Source: an uncultured Clostridia bacterium
GTDB lineage: Bacteria > Bacillota > Clostridia > Oscillospirales > Ruminococcaceae
Assembly: GCA_947625915.1 (NCBI GenBank)
Contig: CANQPX010000010.1
Span: 1 to 55,550 of the forward strand
Length of the DNA: 55,550 nucleotides
Direction of reading: 5' to 3'
Under the pieces are notes generated by a model. It made no database searches. It was not told where the DNA came from and worked only from the letters and a program-made list of their open reading frames with translations. Positions within the stretch are counted from its first letter, which is position 1, and the number at the start of each line of letters is the position of its first letter. Position numbers and translations under genes: made by a program. Below, in pieces: positions 33,093 through 41,736 of this stretch.

Positions 33093-35021
33093 ATGCCGTT
33101 TCTTCCTGTTTCGGCGGAAGATATGAAAGAGCGGGGAATTTCTCAGCTTGATTTTATCTGCATAACAGGCGACAGCTATGTGGATCATCCGAGTTTTGGC
33201 ATCTCAATAATTTCCCGCGTGATAGAAAGTCTCGGCTTCACAGTCGGGATCATCGCTCAGCCTGATTGGCGCTCCGATAAGGACTTCAAAAAACTCGGCA
33301 GACCGAAATTCGCCTTTATGATAACTTCGGGAAATATCGACTCAATGGTCGCACATTACACTTCCGCAAAGAAAAAGCGTTCCGACGACGCTTATACTGC
33401 GGGAGGAAAGGCGGGTAAACGTCCCGATCGTGCGGTCACCGTTTACTGCAAAAAGATCCGTGAGATCTACGGGGATATCCCCATAGGGATAGGCGGGCTT
33501 GAAGCGTCTTTGCGGCGTTTTGCACACTATGACTACTGGGACGATGCTGTTCGTCCGTCCATTCTTGAAGAAAGCGGCGCGGACATTCTCATGTACGGCA
33601 TGGGCGAACACCAGATCGCGGAAATTTGCAGCCGTCTTGCGGCGGGAGAAAATGTTCGCTCCCTTACAGATATCCGCGGAACAGCATACCTTTGCGAACC
33701 AAAGGATACCCCTTTCGGAGCGGTGGAATGTCCTTCACTGAAACTTTGCAGAGAGGATAAAAAGTCTTACGCAGTTGCCTGCCGTCAGCAGTACGACTGG
33801 CAGGACGAAGTTTACGGACGGACGATCATTCAGCGGCAGGAAAAATATATGCTTGTGCAATTGCCCCCGTCTCCCGTTCTCACAACGGAAGAACTTGACA
33901 AAGTTTATGCCCTTCCTTATATGCGGACGTATCACCCGATGTACGAAAAGGAAGGCGGCGTTCCCGGCATAAAAGAAGTGGAATTTTCCATAACTCATAA
34001 CCGCGGCTGTTTCGGCAACTGCAATTTCTGCTCGATCGCACTTCATCAGGGACGGAAAATTGCCGTCCGCAGTGAGGAAAGTATCCTTGCGGAAGCGAAA
34101 CTTCTTACAACTTTGCCCAATTTCAAAGGTTATATACATGACGTTGGAGGACCTACCGCAAATTTCCGAGCCCCAAGCTGTCATAAGCAACTTGAAAGCG
34201 GTCTTTGCAAAGGGAAAAAGTGCCTTGCTCCCACGCCATGCAAAAATCTTGAAGCAGATCATACCGAATATCTGGACTTGCTGCGGAAAATACGCGCGAT
34301 CCCCGGCATAAAGCGGGTCTTTATCCGCAGCGGTATACGCTACGATTACCTTATGGAGGACAAGAACGACGAGTTCATGCGGGAATTGATAGAATATCAT
34401 GTCAGCGGTCAGCTGAAAGTTGCGCCCGAACACTGTTCCGCAGTAGTCCTTGACAAAATGGGAAAGCCCCACATTGAAGCATACAAAAAATTTCAGGATA
34501 AATTTTACAGGATCACAGGACAGATAGGAAAGGAACAATACCTCGTTCCCTATCTCATGTCCTCGCACCCGGGAAGTACCCTAAAAGAAGCGGTGGAACT
34601 GGCGTTGTTCCTGAAAAGCCTGAAGATCCGCCCCGAACAGGTGCAGGATTTTTACCCCACCCCGGGAACGATCTCAACTTGTATGTTCTACACCGAACTT
34701 GACCCGTACACAATGGAAAAAGTCTATGTTCCGAAAACTCCTGCGGAAAAGGCTATGCAGCGGGCTTTGCTGCAGTATTTCCGCCCCGAAAATCAGCGAA
34801 AAGTCATTGAAGCTTTGCAGAAAGCGCACCGCACCGACCTTATAGGTCACGGAAAGGACTGCCTTGTAAAGCCCGATGCGAAATATCTTGCGGAAACAGC
34901 TGAAAAACAGCGCAGTTCCAATAATAAGAAAGGAAATGGAGATAAATGGCGGCAAGCAGGAAAAGCTCGTCAAGATCAAAAAAGACCGCAAAAACAGCAG
35001 CCAAAACGGCGCAGAGGTTAG
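33093..35021 (+). CDS. YgiQ-family radical SAM protein
   Basis: A 642-residue protein of the UPF0313/YgiQ family. The N-terminal cobalamin-binding-like region ([29 protein letters not shown]) precedes a radical SAM core with C306-x3-C310-x2-C313 in [12 protein letters not shown], and a Cys-rich segment ([21 protein letters not shown]) follows. The C-terminus is basic. The start at 33093 has GGAGGTG. The reaction is unknown. Its last 76 bp overlap the next gene in another frame, so the basic tail is partly dictated by, or dictates, that gene's N-terminus. Confidence 0.9.
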   Translation: MPFLPVSAEDMKERGISQLDFICITGDSYVDHPSFGISIISRVIESLGFTVGIIAQPDWRSDKDFKKLGRPKFAFMITSGNIDSMVAHYTSAKKKRSDDAYTAGGKAGKRPDRAVTVYCKKIREIYGDIPIGIGGLEASLRRFAHYDYWDDAVRPSILEESGADILMYGMGEHQIAEICSRLAAGENVRSLTDIRGTAYLCEPKDTPFGAVECPSLKLCREDKKSYAVACRQQYDWQDEVYGRTIIQRQEKYMLVQLPPSPVLTTEELDKVYALPYMRTYHPMYEKEGGVPGIKEVEFSITHNRGCFGNCNFCSIALHQGRKIAVRSEESILAEAKLLTTLPNFKGYIHDVGGPTANFRAPSCHKQLESGLCKGKKCLAPTPCKNLEADHTEYLDLLRKIRAIPGIKRVFIRSGIRYDYLMEDKNDEFMRELIEYHVSGQLKVAPEHCSAVVLDKMGKPHIEAYKKFQDKFYRITGQIGKEQYLVPYLMSSHPGSTLKEAVELALFLKSLKIRPEQVQDFYPTPGTISTCMFYTELDPYTMEKVYVPKTPAEKAMQRALLQYFRPENQRKVIEALQKAHRTDLIGHGKDCLVKPDAKYLAETAEKQRSSNNKKGNGDKWRQAGKARQDQKRPQKQQPKRRRG

Positions 35022-35935
35022 GGATCTCTCCCGCTCTGGCGTTCATACTTATACTTTTAGGCGCGGTATTTGTTTACTGCATACATCTTGAAACAAGCGG
35101 CGGGGAAGTTCCCGATGCGGCAGTTTCAACGTTCATTGACAAGGACGCCGACTTGCAGATACATTTCATTGATGTGGGGCAAGGCGACTGTTCCCTTGTC
35201 ATGTATAAGGACTCGGCAATGCTCATAGACTGCGGCGAAGCGGAAGAAGCCGATACGGTGATCTCTTACCTTAAAAAACAGGGCGTTGAAAAACTGGACT
35301 ATGTTGTGGCGACTCACCCTCATTCCGATCATATGGGGGCAATGTCCGAAATAATTACGGGATTTGAGATAGGAAAAGTTATTGCACCGCGTGTAAAAGA
35401 CGAACTTACGCCCACGTCAAAAGTTTACAGCAATTTTCTTCAGGCTTTGAAAAGCAAGGGCTTGAAACTCACCGCCGCAAAGCCGCAGACCGAGTATTTC
35501 CTTGGAGAAATATATGATGACGAAGAAGTTCCGCCGAAATTTGAGATACTTGCTCCGCTTGACGATTACGACGACCTGAACAATTACTCGGTAGTCCTGC
35601 GGCTCACATACGGTCCAACTTCCTATCTTTTCACGGGAGATGCGGAAAAGACCGCTGAGTCCGATATTCTCCAAGCGGGAGAAAATGTTGACGCAGATGT
35701 TTTGAAGGTCGGACATCACGGCAGCAGCACTTCAACAGGTGAGAAGTTCCTTGAAGCTGTTTCCCCGGATATATGCGTAATACAATGCGGGGCGGGCAAC
35801 AGCTACGGACACCCTCATGCGGAGACAATAGAAGCTATAGAAAATATCGGCGCGGAATGGTACAGTAACGATCGTAACGGAAATATCATCATATATTCCG
35901 ACGGTGAAAGGATATATGTAAAAACAGATAAATAG
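34946..35935 (+). CDS. ComEC/Rec2-like metallo-beta-lactamase-fold hydrolase
   Basis: A 329-residue protein: basic Ser/Lys/Ala-rich N-terminus, one membrane helix (about 29-47), then a metallo-hydrolase domain like the C-terminal part of ComEC. The metal motif THPHSDH has H124, H126, D128, H129; [18 protein letters not shown] and SYGHPH give further ligands. It probably acts outside the membrane, perhaps cutting nucleic acid or phosphodiesters. It starts 76 bp inside ygiQ with GGAG and is followed by a DUF3006 gene, a usual companion. It lacks the ComEC channel domain, so it is not a DNA uptake pore. Confidence 0.9.
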   Translation: MAASRKSSSRSKKTAKTAAKTAQRLGISPALAFILILLGAVFVYCIHLETSGGEVPDAAVSTFIDKDADLQIHFIDVGQGDCSLVMYKDSAMLIDCGEAEEADTVISYLKKQGVEKLDYVVATHPHSDHMGAMSEIITGFEIGKVIAPRVKDELTPTSKVYSNFLQALKSKGLKLTAAKPQTEYFLGEIYDDEEVPPKFEILAPLDDYDDLNNYSVVLRLTYGPTSYLFTGDAEKTAESDILQAGENVDADVLKVGHHGSSTSTGEKFLEAVSPDICVIQCGAGNSYGHPHAETIEAIENIGAEWYSNDRNGNIIIYSDGERIYVKTDK

Positions 35936-35949
35936 AGAGGGAATTTTTT

Positions 35950-36156
35950 ATGCTGATAGTTGACAGGATAGAAGATGGCACAGCCGTTATCGAAAACGAG
36001 GACAAGCATTTTGAAGTTCCCGTTTCAAAGCTTGGCGCGGACGTCCGTGAGGGAGATGCGGTGATCTGCGAAAAAGGGATATATATAAAAGATACTGCCG
36101 CTTCGGAAAAGCTTCGGAGCGAAATTATAAAACTGCAGAACGAACTTTGGGAATAA
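35950..36156 (+). CDS. DUF3006 small protein
   Basis: A 68-residue beta-rich protein, MLIVDRIEDGTAVIENEDKHFEVPVSKLG, ending in a charged helix. This is the pattern of the DUF3006 family, frequently encoded beside ComEC-like metallo-hydrolases as here (14 bp downstream). The role is not known. GAGGGA site before the ATG. Confidence 0.85.
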   Translation: MLIVDRIEDGTAVIENEDKHFEVPVSKLGADVREGDAVICEKGIYIKDTAASEKLRSEIIKLQNELWE

Positions 36157-36179
36157 CGTAACTCTAAGGAGGAGTTTTT

Positions 36180-37109
36180 ATGAGTACAAATCCTGTTCAG
36201 GAACCCGCGCAGAATTCCGCGCCTGACGCAAACCTTTTCAACAAGCTGCATGAGATAATGCCTTCCCTTTCAAAAGGGCATAAGAAGATCGCCGAGTACA
36301 TTATGACAAGATACGATAAGGCAGCGTTCATGACGGCTTCAAAACTCGGCGCGATAACAGGCGTCAGCGAATCAACGGTAGTAAGATTTGCAACGGAGCT
36401 TGGTTTTGAGGGCTATCCGGAACTGCAAAGAGCATTGAAAGAATTTACCAGCAACAAGCTTACCACCGTTCAGCGCATTGACGTTATGAACGATCAGCTT
36501 GGCGGCAACGACGGCAGCGATGTTTACGAAAAAGTCCTTAATATGGACATCGACAAGATACGAAAGACACTCGAAGAAGGCGACAGGGAAGAATTTTACC
36601 GCACGGTGGATACGCTTTGCCGCGCGAAGAACATTTACGTTATAGGTGCGCGTTCGGCGGCGGTGTTGGCGCGTTTCCTGTCGTTCTACTTCAATATGAT
36701 GTTCGACAACGTAAAGCTCGTACACACAACTTCCACAAGTGAAATGTTCGAGCAGATACTTAACATAGGTGAAAATGATATAATGATCGGCATAAGCTTT
36801 CCAAGATATTCAAAGCATACCGTTCAGGCGTTCCAGTACGCTTCCGCACAGGGGGCAAAAGTAATTGCCATCACCGACAGCAAAGCGTCTCCTCTTGCGG
36901 CATATGCGGATAACATTCTTCTTGCAAGGAGCGATATGGTCTCGTTTGCGGATTCGCTCGTTGCGCCGATGAGCGTTATAAATGCGCTGATAGTTGCGGT
37001 AGGACTGCGAAAAAGCGACTACGTTATCCATAACTATGAACGCCTTGAAGAAATTTATGATGAATATGAAGTTTACAAAAGCACTGATGATAAGGAACAG
37101 GACAAATGA
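36180..37109 (+). CDS. MurR/RpiR-family transcriptional regulator
   Basis: A 309-residue regulator with an N-terminal HTH_6 domain (about 20-95, with FMTASKLGAITGVSESTVVRFATELGF) and a C-terminal SIS sugar-isomerase domain (about 130-265, with IYVIGARSAAVLARFLSFYF and ISFPRYSKHTVQAFQYA) that binds phosphosugars. Usually controls sugar or amino-sugar use, but no sugar operon is adjacent: it overlaps the next flavoprotein gene in ATGA. The target is unknown. AAGGAGGAG precedes the ATG. Confidence 0.93.
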   Translation: MSTNPVQEPAQNSAPDANLFNKLHEIMPSLSKGHKKIAEYIMTRYDKAAFMTASKLGAITGVSESTVVRFATELGFEGYPELQRALKEFTSNKLTTVQRIDVMNDQLGGNDGSDVYEKVLNMDIDKIRKTLEEGDREEFYRTVDTLCRAKNIYVIGARSAAVLARFLSFYFNMMFDNVKLVHTTSTSEMFEQILNIGENDIMIGISFPRYSKHTVQAFQYASAQGAKVIAITDSKASPLAAYADNILLARSDMVSFADSLVAPMSVINALIVAVGLRKSDYVIHNYERLEEIYDEYEVYKSTDDKEQDK

Positions 37110-38341
37110 CGGAGAAAAATTTTGATTGTATTGTCGTGGGCGGCGGTGCAGCGGGAATGATGGCTGCGGGAACTGCCGCAGAGCGGGGCAGGAAAGTCCT
37201 GCTCCTTGAAAAGAACGATCGTTTGGGAAAAAAGCTTTCAATTACGGGAAAAGGACGTTGTAATGTTACAAATTTCTGTACAGATGAAGAATTTTTTGCT
37301 AACATTCCCGTAAATTCCCGCTTTTTATATTCGGCATACAGCCGTTTCAACAACTCGGATTGTATGGAATTTTTTGAAAATATGGGCGTTCCGTTAAAGA
37401 CCGAGCGGGGAAACAGAGTTTTCCCCGTAAGCGACAAAGCGGCGGACATCGTAAACGCTCTGGAAAAATTCTGTAAAAAAAGCGGAGTCGTTACGGCAAA
37501 CAGAAAAGTTTCGGAAATAATTGCGGAAAACGGCGCGGTATGCGGAGCCGCTTGCGGAAATGATATTTTCCGTTCGGAAACGGTGCTTATCGCCACAGGG
37601 GGAAAGTCCTATCCGGGAACAGGTTCGGACGGAGACGGCTATAAATTTGCCGAAAAACTCGGTCATACGATCGTTCCTTTGAAACCGTCGCTCGTGCCTT
37701 TGGAAACGGAAGAAAATTTCTGCAAAGAAATGATGGGGCTTTCTTTAAAGAATACGGAAATTTTCCTTATCGACATGAAAAGCGGAAAAATAATTTACAA
37801 AGATATGGGAGAGATGCTGTTTACGCATTTTGGCGTATCGGGACCTATGATACTCAGCGCGTCAAGTCACATACGGGAACCGGAGCGGAAACGGTATAAA
37901 ATTTCCATTGACCTAAAACCCGCACTGGATATTCCCACGCTTGACAAACGGATATTGCGGGATCTTTCCGAGATCCCCAACCGCATTTTCGCCAATTCCC
38001 TTTCAAAACTTCTGCCTTCCAAAATGATACCTGTCATAGTAAAATTGTCGGGAATAGATCCCAATAAGCAGGTTAATTCCGTCACCAAGCAGGAGCGTTT
38101 GGAACTTGCAAAGCTGATAAAAGGGCTTTCACTGACCGTAAAGGGTTTTCGACCTATAAGCGAAGCGATAATCACGAGCGGCGGGGTAAAAGTTTCGGAA
38201 GTTTCTCCGAAAACGATGGAATCAAAGCTTGTCAAGGGATTATTTTTTGCGGGGGAAGTGCTTGATGTTGACGCATACACGGGAGGATTTAATTTACAGA
38301 TAGCATTTTCCACCGCAAGAGCAGCAGGAGAGAACATATAA
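37106..38341 (+). CDS. HI0933/BaiN-family flavoprotein
   Basis: A 411-residue FAD-dependent oxidoreductase. The dinucleotide motif VVGGGAAGMMAAG is at residues 8-20, followed by LLEKNDRLGKKLSITGKGRCNVTN, then LIATGGKSYPGTGSDGDGYKFAEKLGH and, at the C-terminus, GEVLDVDAYTGGFNLQIAFSTAR, typical of the HI0933/YhiN group. Substrate unknown; related BaiN enzymes reduce bile acid intermediates, but many relatives have no known role. It overlaps the regulator gene by 4 bp and is followed by a shared terminator. Confidence 0.9.
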   Translation: MTEKNFDCIVVGGGAAGMMAAGTAAERGRKVLLLEKNDRLGKKLSITGKGRCNVTNFCTDEEFFANIPVNSRFLYSAYSRFNNSDCMEFFENMGVPLKTERGNRVFPVSDKAADIVNALEKFCKKSGVVTANRKVSEIIAENGAVCGAACGNDIFRSETVLIATGGKSYPGTGSDGDGYKFAEKLGHTIVPLKPSLVPLETEENFCKEMMGLSLKNTEIFLIDMKSGKIIYKDMGEMLFTHFGVSGPMILSASSHIREPERKRYKISIDLKPALDIPTLDKRILRDLSEIPNRIFANSLSKLLPSKMIPVIVKLSGIDPNKQVNSVTKQERLELAKLIKGLSLTVKGFRPISEAIITSGGVKVSEVSPKTMESKLVKGLFFAGEVLDVDAYTGGFNLQIAFSTARAAGENI

Positions 38342-38342
38342 A

Positions 38343-38368
38343 AAGTCCGCCTTTTCGTGCGGACTTTC
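38343..38368. terminator. Bidirectional terminator
   Basis: AAAGTCCGC (38343-38351), 8-nt loop, GCGGACTTT (38360-38368), flanked by A and T runs, between convergent genes. Confidence 0.88.
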
Positions 38369-38377
38369 AGTTATTTA

Positions 38378-39787
38378 TCAATAAAGATTTGAAAGCAGCT
38401 TTCTCTTTTCCTGTGCAAACTCACTTTGCGTGATAACGCCGTTGTCAAGCATAGATCTAAGCTTTTTCATTGCCGTTTCAAATTCGTCAAGAGACATATC
38501 TACGCCGCTCTTTTCAAAGATCGGCTCAGGCTCGGGCTCCGGCTCGGGCTTGGGCGTTTCTTTGACAGGCTCGGGCTTAGGAGCAAGCTTCTTGGCTATC
38601 TCTTTTTCCGTATCGAGTTCTTCAATAGTATTTGAGCGGAAAGAAACAGTGGCGATCTTTGGTTCTTTGATCTCTCCTGTTTCGGCGGCTTTTACGGGGA
38701 TAACAAGTTCTTCGATCTCCGCAGGTTTTTTCTGGAGGATCTCTTCGGGCATCGCTTCTATAGCGGCTTCATCAGGTTCGGCTTCAAGATCGTCCATATA
38801 GGATTCTGCTGCGGAACTGTTTGCATTTATACCGAGGAACTCATCAAGTCCGACAATATCATCAACAGTGACCGATCCGCCCTTTGGAGGTTCATCTATG
38901 GGAGGAACAAGCGGAGGATAGTCGTCAGGGTTCGTTTCTGGAAGATCCACCGATTTGATATCCTTAGGCTTAGGAACTCGTATATGTTCGGGGAAAGGAA
39001 TTGGCTCATGGATATGTTCCGTGGCGGGCTTCGGAGCGGGAGCAGGTGCAGGAGCAGGTTTCGGAGCAGGTGCGGGCGCAGGAGCAGGCTTCGGAGCGGG
39101 AGCAGGTGCAGGAGCGGGTTTCGGAGCAGATGCGGGCGCAGGAGCAGGCTTCGGAGCAGGTGCGGGAGCAGGCTCGGGCTTCGGAGCGGGTGCAGGCGCA
39201 GGCTCGGGCTTTGGAGCGGGAGCGGGTGCAGGTTTAGGTTCGGGAATGGGAGCAGGCTCGGGCTTATGCTCGGCTTTTCCTGCCATCATTGACTTTTGCA
39301 GTTCCTTATAGCCGCTGGTCATAGACTCAAACTCGTCGTCTGTTGCCTTTTTGCGGTTTTCAAGATCTTTAAGTTTCTGGCTCTTTTCGTCCGCTTTTTT
39401 CTTTTCAAGTTTTTCAACGTAAGCATCTTTTGCTTCTTTGATTATCTTAACGATCTCTTCGTTATTATCAAAATTTGGCAAAATGATCCTTTTCCGTTCA
39501 ATAACACTTTTTGAAGTATCATCACACTGGATATATATAGGACTGTTGCGGTTGTTTGTGTTTATCTCGATCTTGGTTATTTCATCGAGATTGCAGGTAT
39601 AGCGCATATAATTGGGACCGTCCTCTTTTGTGCCTTTTTGTTCCCACAAATATGCCACTCCGAAGATACATGAAGGAGTGATGGTAATGTTAACATCCTG
39701 CGGCTTGGAGAGCATAGATTCCTTGAATGTTGAACTGAAAAATCCAAGCTTTTTTTCAGAACCGACATTTACCTGATTATTGTCCAT
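38378..39787 (-). CDS. SHOCT-domain protein with proline-rich linker
   Basis: A 469-residue protein. The N-terminal ~120 residues form a beta-rich domain that may be PH-like (ITITPSCIFGVAYLWEQ, YTCNLDEITKIEI). A Lys/Glu coiled stretch follows (about 125-165), then a low-complexity run of P-A-P-A-P-K-P-E/A units (about 185-270), an acidic middle and a C-terminal SHOCT helix pair (LRSMLDNGVITQSEFAQEKRKLL). There is no signal peptide. The start at 39787 is chosen because upstream residues read through the leader. The PAP stretch could span a distance or be a binding scaffold. Function unknown. Confidence 0.75.
   Translation of the reverse strand: MDNNQVNVGSEKKLGFFSSTFKESMLSKPQDVNITITPSCIFGVAYLWEQKGTKEDGPNYMRYTCNLDEITKIEINTNNRNSPIYIQCDDTSKSVIERKRIILPNFDNNEEIVKIIKEAKDAYVEKLEKKKADEKSQKLKDLENRKKATDDEFESMTSGYKELQKSMMAGKAEHKPEPAPIPEPKPAPAPAPKPEPAPAPAPKPEPAPAPAPKPAPAPASAPKPAPAPAPAPKPAPAPAPAPKPAPAPAPAPKPATEHIHEPIPFPEHIRVPKPKDIKSVDLPETNPDDYPPLVPPIDEPPKGGSVTVDDIVGLDEFLGINANSSAAESYMDDLEAEPDEAAIEAMPEEILQKKPAEIEELVIPVKAAETGEIKEPKIATVSFRSNTIEELDTEKEIAKKLAPKPEPVKETPKPEPEPEPEPIFEKSGVDMSLDEFETAMKKLRSMLDNGVITQSEFAQEKRKLLSNLY
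38995..39260. repeat. PAPAPKPE-coding tandem repeat
   Basis: Degenerate repeats of GGAGCGGGTGCAGG-type words encode the Pro-Ala-Lys run of the SHOCT protein on the minus strand. Units of about 30-36 bp vary in length. Confidence 0.85.
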
Positions 39788-39907
39788 TATCAAACACCGC
39801 TTTCTATAAATGATAGTTACAGTCCGCAGAAATTTAAAAGGGATATCCGGGCTGTAAAATTCGGCAATTTGCACAGACGCGAACGGTCTGCCATGCCACT
39901 TTATAAT

Positions 39908-39936
39908 ATTATATCATAAATTCTTAAAACAGTCAA
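39908..39936 (-). promoter_or_regulatory. Promoter of the SHOCT protein gene
   Basis: Minus-strand TTGACT (39931-39936), 17-bp spacer, TATAAT (39908-39913). The ~115-nt leader has a small CAGAC/GTCTG hairpin. Confidence 0.8.
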
Positions 39937-40016
39937 ACATTATTAATAGAAATTAGTGCAGAATTTTAATAAGGATTTTTTGATGTTATGCACAAGTTTT
40001 GGTGCAAATAATGGAT

Positions 40017-40047
40017 ATCGGCGGAAAGAGCCGTGCTTTCCGCCGAT
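40017..40047 (-). terminator. mrp terminator hairpin
   Basis: ATCGGCGGAAAG (40017-40028), 7-nt loop, CTTTCCGCCGAT (40036-40047), just after the mrp stop. The T run is poor. Confidence 0.65.
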
Positions 40048-40056
40048 AAAATCGTT

Positions 40057-40884
40057 TTACTGCATTTTTTCTATGACTTCTACGGCATAGTCGAGGAAAT
40101 CTCCTGTAAAGTCCTCTATAAGTCCCATATCGCAGTTGTGGGTGATATCGGGAGAAATGGGTATTCTTCCCAGAAGCGGGATATGGTTTTCCTCACAGAC
40201 GGAATCTATGTGGCTGTTTCCGTAGAGGAATATCTGTTTTCCGCAGTCGGGACATTCCACATAGCTCATGTTTTCAACGACGCCGAGAATGGGGATATTC
40301 ATCATATTTGCCATAGCAACGGCTTTATTAACGATCATTGCAACCAAGTCCTGAGGTGATGAAACTATTACTACTCCGTCAAGTGGGATCGACTGGAACA
40401 CTGTCAGCGGAACATCGCCTGTTCCCGGGGGCATATCAACGAACATATAGTCTATGTCTCCCCATACAACATCTGTCCAGAACTGTTTTACGACTCCCGC
40501 TATAACGGGACCTCTCCAGATAACGGGATCGCTCGGGTTTTCGAGCAGGAGATTTACGGACATGATCTTTATGCCGTTCCGTGTTCCGGCGGGGATAATG
40601 CCTTCGGGACCGCCCATTGCTCTTCCGCCGACTCCGAACATTTTCGGAATTGAAGGACCTGTTATATCGGCGTCCATAACGGCAGTTTTATGACCTTTTC
40701 TTGAAAACAGAGTTGCAAGCATACCGGTAACGAGGGATTTTCCAACGCCGCCTTTTCCGCTTACGACGCCTATGACTTTTTTAACGCTGCTGTGGGCGTT
40801 AAGGGGTTCTATGAAGCTTTGGGGGTCAGTACGCTCTCCGCAGTTTTCGCTGCATGAGGAGCAGTCGTGTGTACATTCGCTCAT
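40057..40884 (-). CDS. mrp: Mrp/NBP35-family Fe-S cluster carrier ATPase
   Basis: A 275-residue P-loop protein thought to assemble and deliver iron-sulfur clusters. The N-terminus carries Cys-rich CTHDCSSCSENC; the deviant Walker A GVVSGKGGVGKS is at about 38-49; DADITGPSIPKM and MFVDMPPGTGDV follow; and the cluster-binding CPDC motif (VECPDCGKQIF) lies near the C-terminus. The N-terminal Cys cluster resembles NBP35. Monocistronic with its own promoter. Confidence 0.92.
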   Translation of the reverse strand: MSECTHDCSSCSENCGERTDPQSFIEPLNAHSSVKKVIGVVSGKGGVGKSLVTGMLATLFSRKGHKTAVMDADITGPSIPKMFGVGGRAMGGPEGIIPAGTRNGIKIMSVNLLLENPSDPVIWRGPVIAGVVKQFWTDVVWGDIDYMFVDMPPGTGDVPLTVFQSIPLDGVVIVSSPQDLVAMIVNKAVAMANMMNIPILGVVENMSYVECPDCGKQIFLYGNSHIDSVCEENHIPLLGRIPISPDITHNCDMGLIEDFTGDFLDYAVEVIEKMQ

Positions 40885-40925
40885 TTAAATAAACATATCC
40901 TTTCATAAAATATTTGTCAGATATT

Positions 40926-40954
40926 ATTATATCCCAATTTTTCCGAAAAGTCAA
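40926..40954 (-). promoter_or_regulatory. mrp promoter
   Basis: Minus-strand TTGACT (40949-40954), 17-bp spacer, TATAAT (40926-40931). Confidence 0.8.
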
Positions 40955-41050
40955 TGCCCCGCGGGCTGTTTGCCGAAAAGTAAGGGAAATTTTCATTTCA
41001 GGAAGGGATCTTTTGCCTGTAACAAAAAAATATCCTTGTCATAATATATT

Positions 41051-41101
41051 GTGACCGAAAAAATATTTTTCGTGCGGGTCATGCTTTTTGCCGTGACCGA
41101 A
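41051..41101. promoter_or_regulatory. Direct repeat and palindrome upstream of the DUF305 gene
   Basis: GTGACCGAA occurs at 41051-41059 and again at 41093-41101. Between them lies CGAAAAA-ATA-TTTTTCG, a perfect palindrome, followed by GGGTCA, the inverse of TGACC. This may be a regulator site; no clear -10/-35 pair was found here. Confidence 0.45.
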
Positions 41102-41124
41102 CATAAACGAAAGGATAAGTATAC

Positions 41125-41694
41125 ATGAATACACAATGTAATACTTCCGCACAAACAGGGGAATATCTCGCAAAATTCTATTCCATAATTTCCGACATGG
41201 CGGCGGGAATGACAGGTGCGGAACTGACTAACAGCATTTCCCATAATTTTATAGCGCAGATGATCCCTCATCATGAGGCTGCGATAGCGATGTCAAAAAA
41301 TATCCTTGATATCACTAAGGACGAAAAACTCAAAGAAATTGCGGAAAACATCATTTCCTCACAGACAAAGAGCATAGAAGATATGAAAGCCGTTTCGGAA
41401 ACTGCCGACAAGCTTACGAACTGCAGCTGTGACATAAAGAATTACAGCTGCCGCACGGCGGATATTATCGGCAGGATGCTTTCGCGCATGAGGAACGCTT
41501 GTACAACGGACTGTATAGATGCGGATTTCATTCGTGAGATGATACCTCATCATATGGGAGCGGTATGTATGTCCGAGCTTGCGTTGAAGTTCTGCATTTG
41601 TACGGAACTCAGACCTATACTGCAAAACATTATAACTTCTCAGAAAAAGGGTATATCTCAGATGCAGTGTCTGCTTGGAAGATCTTGCTGCTGA
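41125..41694 (+). CDS. Duplicated DUF305 (four-helix) protein
   Basis: A 189-residue protein with two copies of the DUF305 signature: FIAQMIPHHEAAIAMSKNIL (about 50-70) and FIREMIPHHMGAVCMSELAL (about 133-153). Each is followed by a helix ending NIISSQ/NIITSQ with KSIEDMK/KGISQMQ. The His-His and Met residues are potential metal ligands. A Cys-rich joint (NCSCDIKNYSC, ACTTDC) lies between. DUF305 proteins are often exported and linked to copper, but no signal peptide is visible here, so it appears cytosolic. Own upstream repeats hint at regulation. Function unknown. Confidence 0.82.
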   Translation: MNTQCNTSAQTGEYLAKFYSIISDMAAGMTGAELTNSISHNFIAQMIPHHEAAIAMSKNILDITKDEKLKEIAENIISSQTKSIEDMKAVSETADKLTNCSCDIKNYSCRTADIIGRMLSRMRNACTTDCIDADFIREMIPHHMGAVCMSELALKFCICTELRPILQNIITSQKKGISQMQCLLGRSCC

Positions 41695-41708
41695 AGCAGC
41701 AGACAAAA

Positions 41709-41730
41709 CCCCGCGCGTTATCGTGCGGGG
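41709..41730. terminator. Terminator between DUF305 and MATE genes
   Basis: CCCCGCGC - GTTATC - GTGCGGGG with one G-T pair, flanked by A-rich and T-rich sequence, between convergent genes. Confidence 0.82.
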
Positions 41731-41736
41731 CAAATT

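Noticed and set aside
38984-39292. CRISPR-like or satellite repeats
   Set aside because: The repeats are coding (Pro-Ala-Lys units), without constant spacers.
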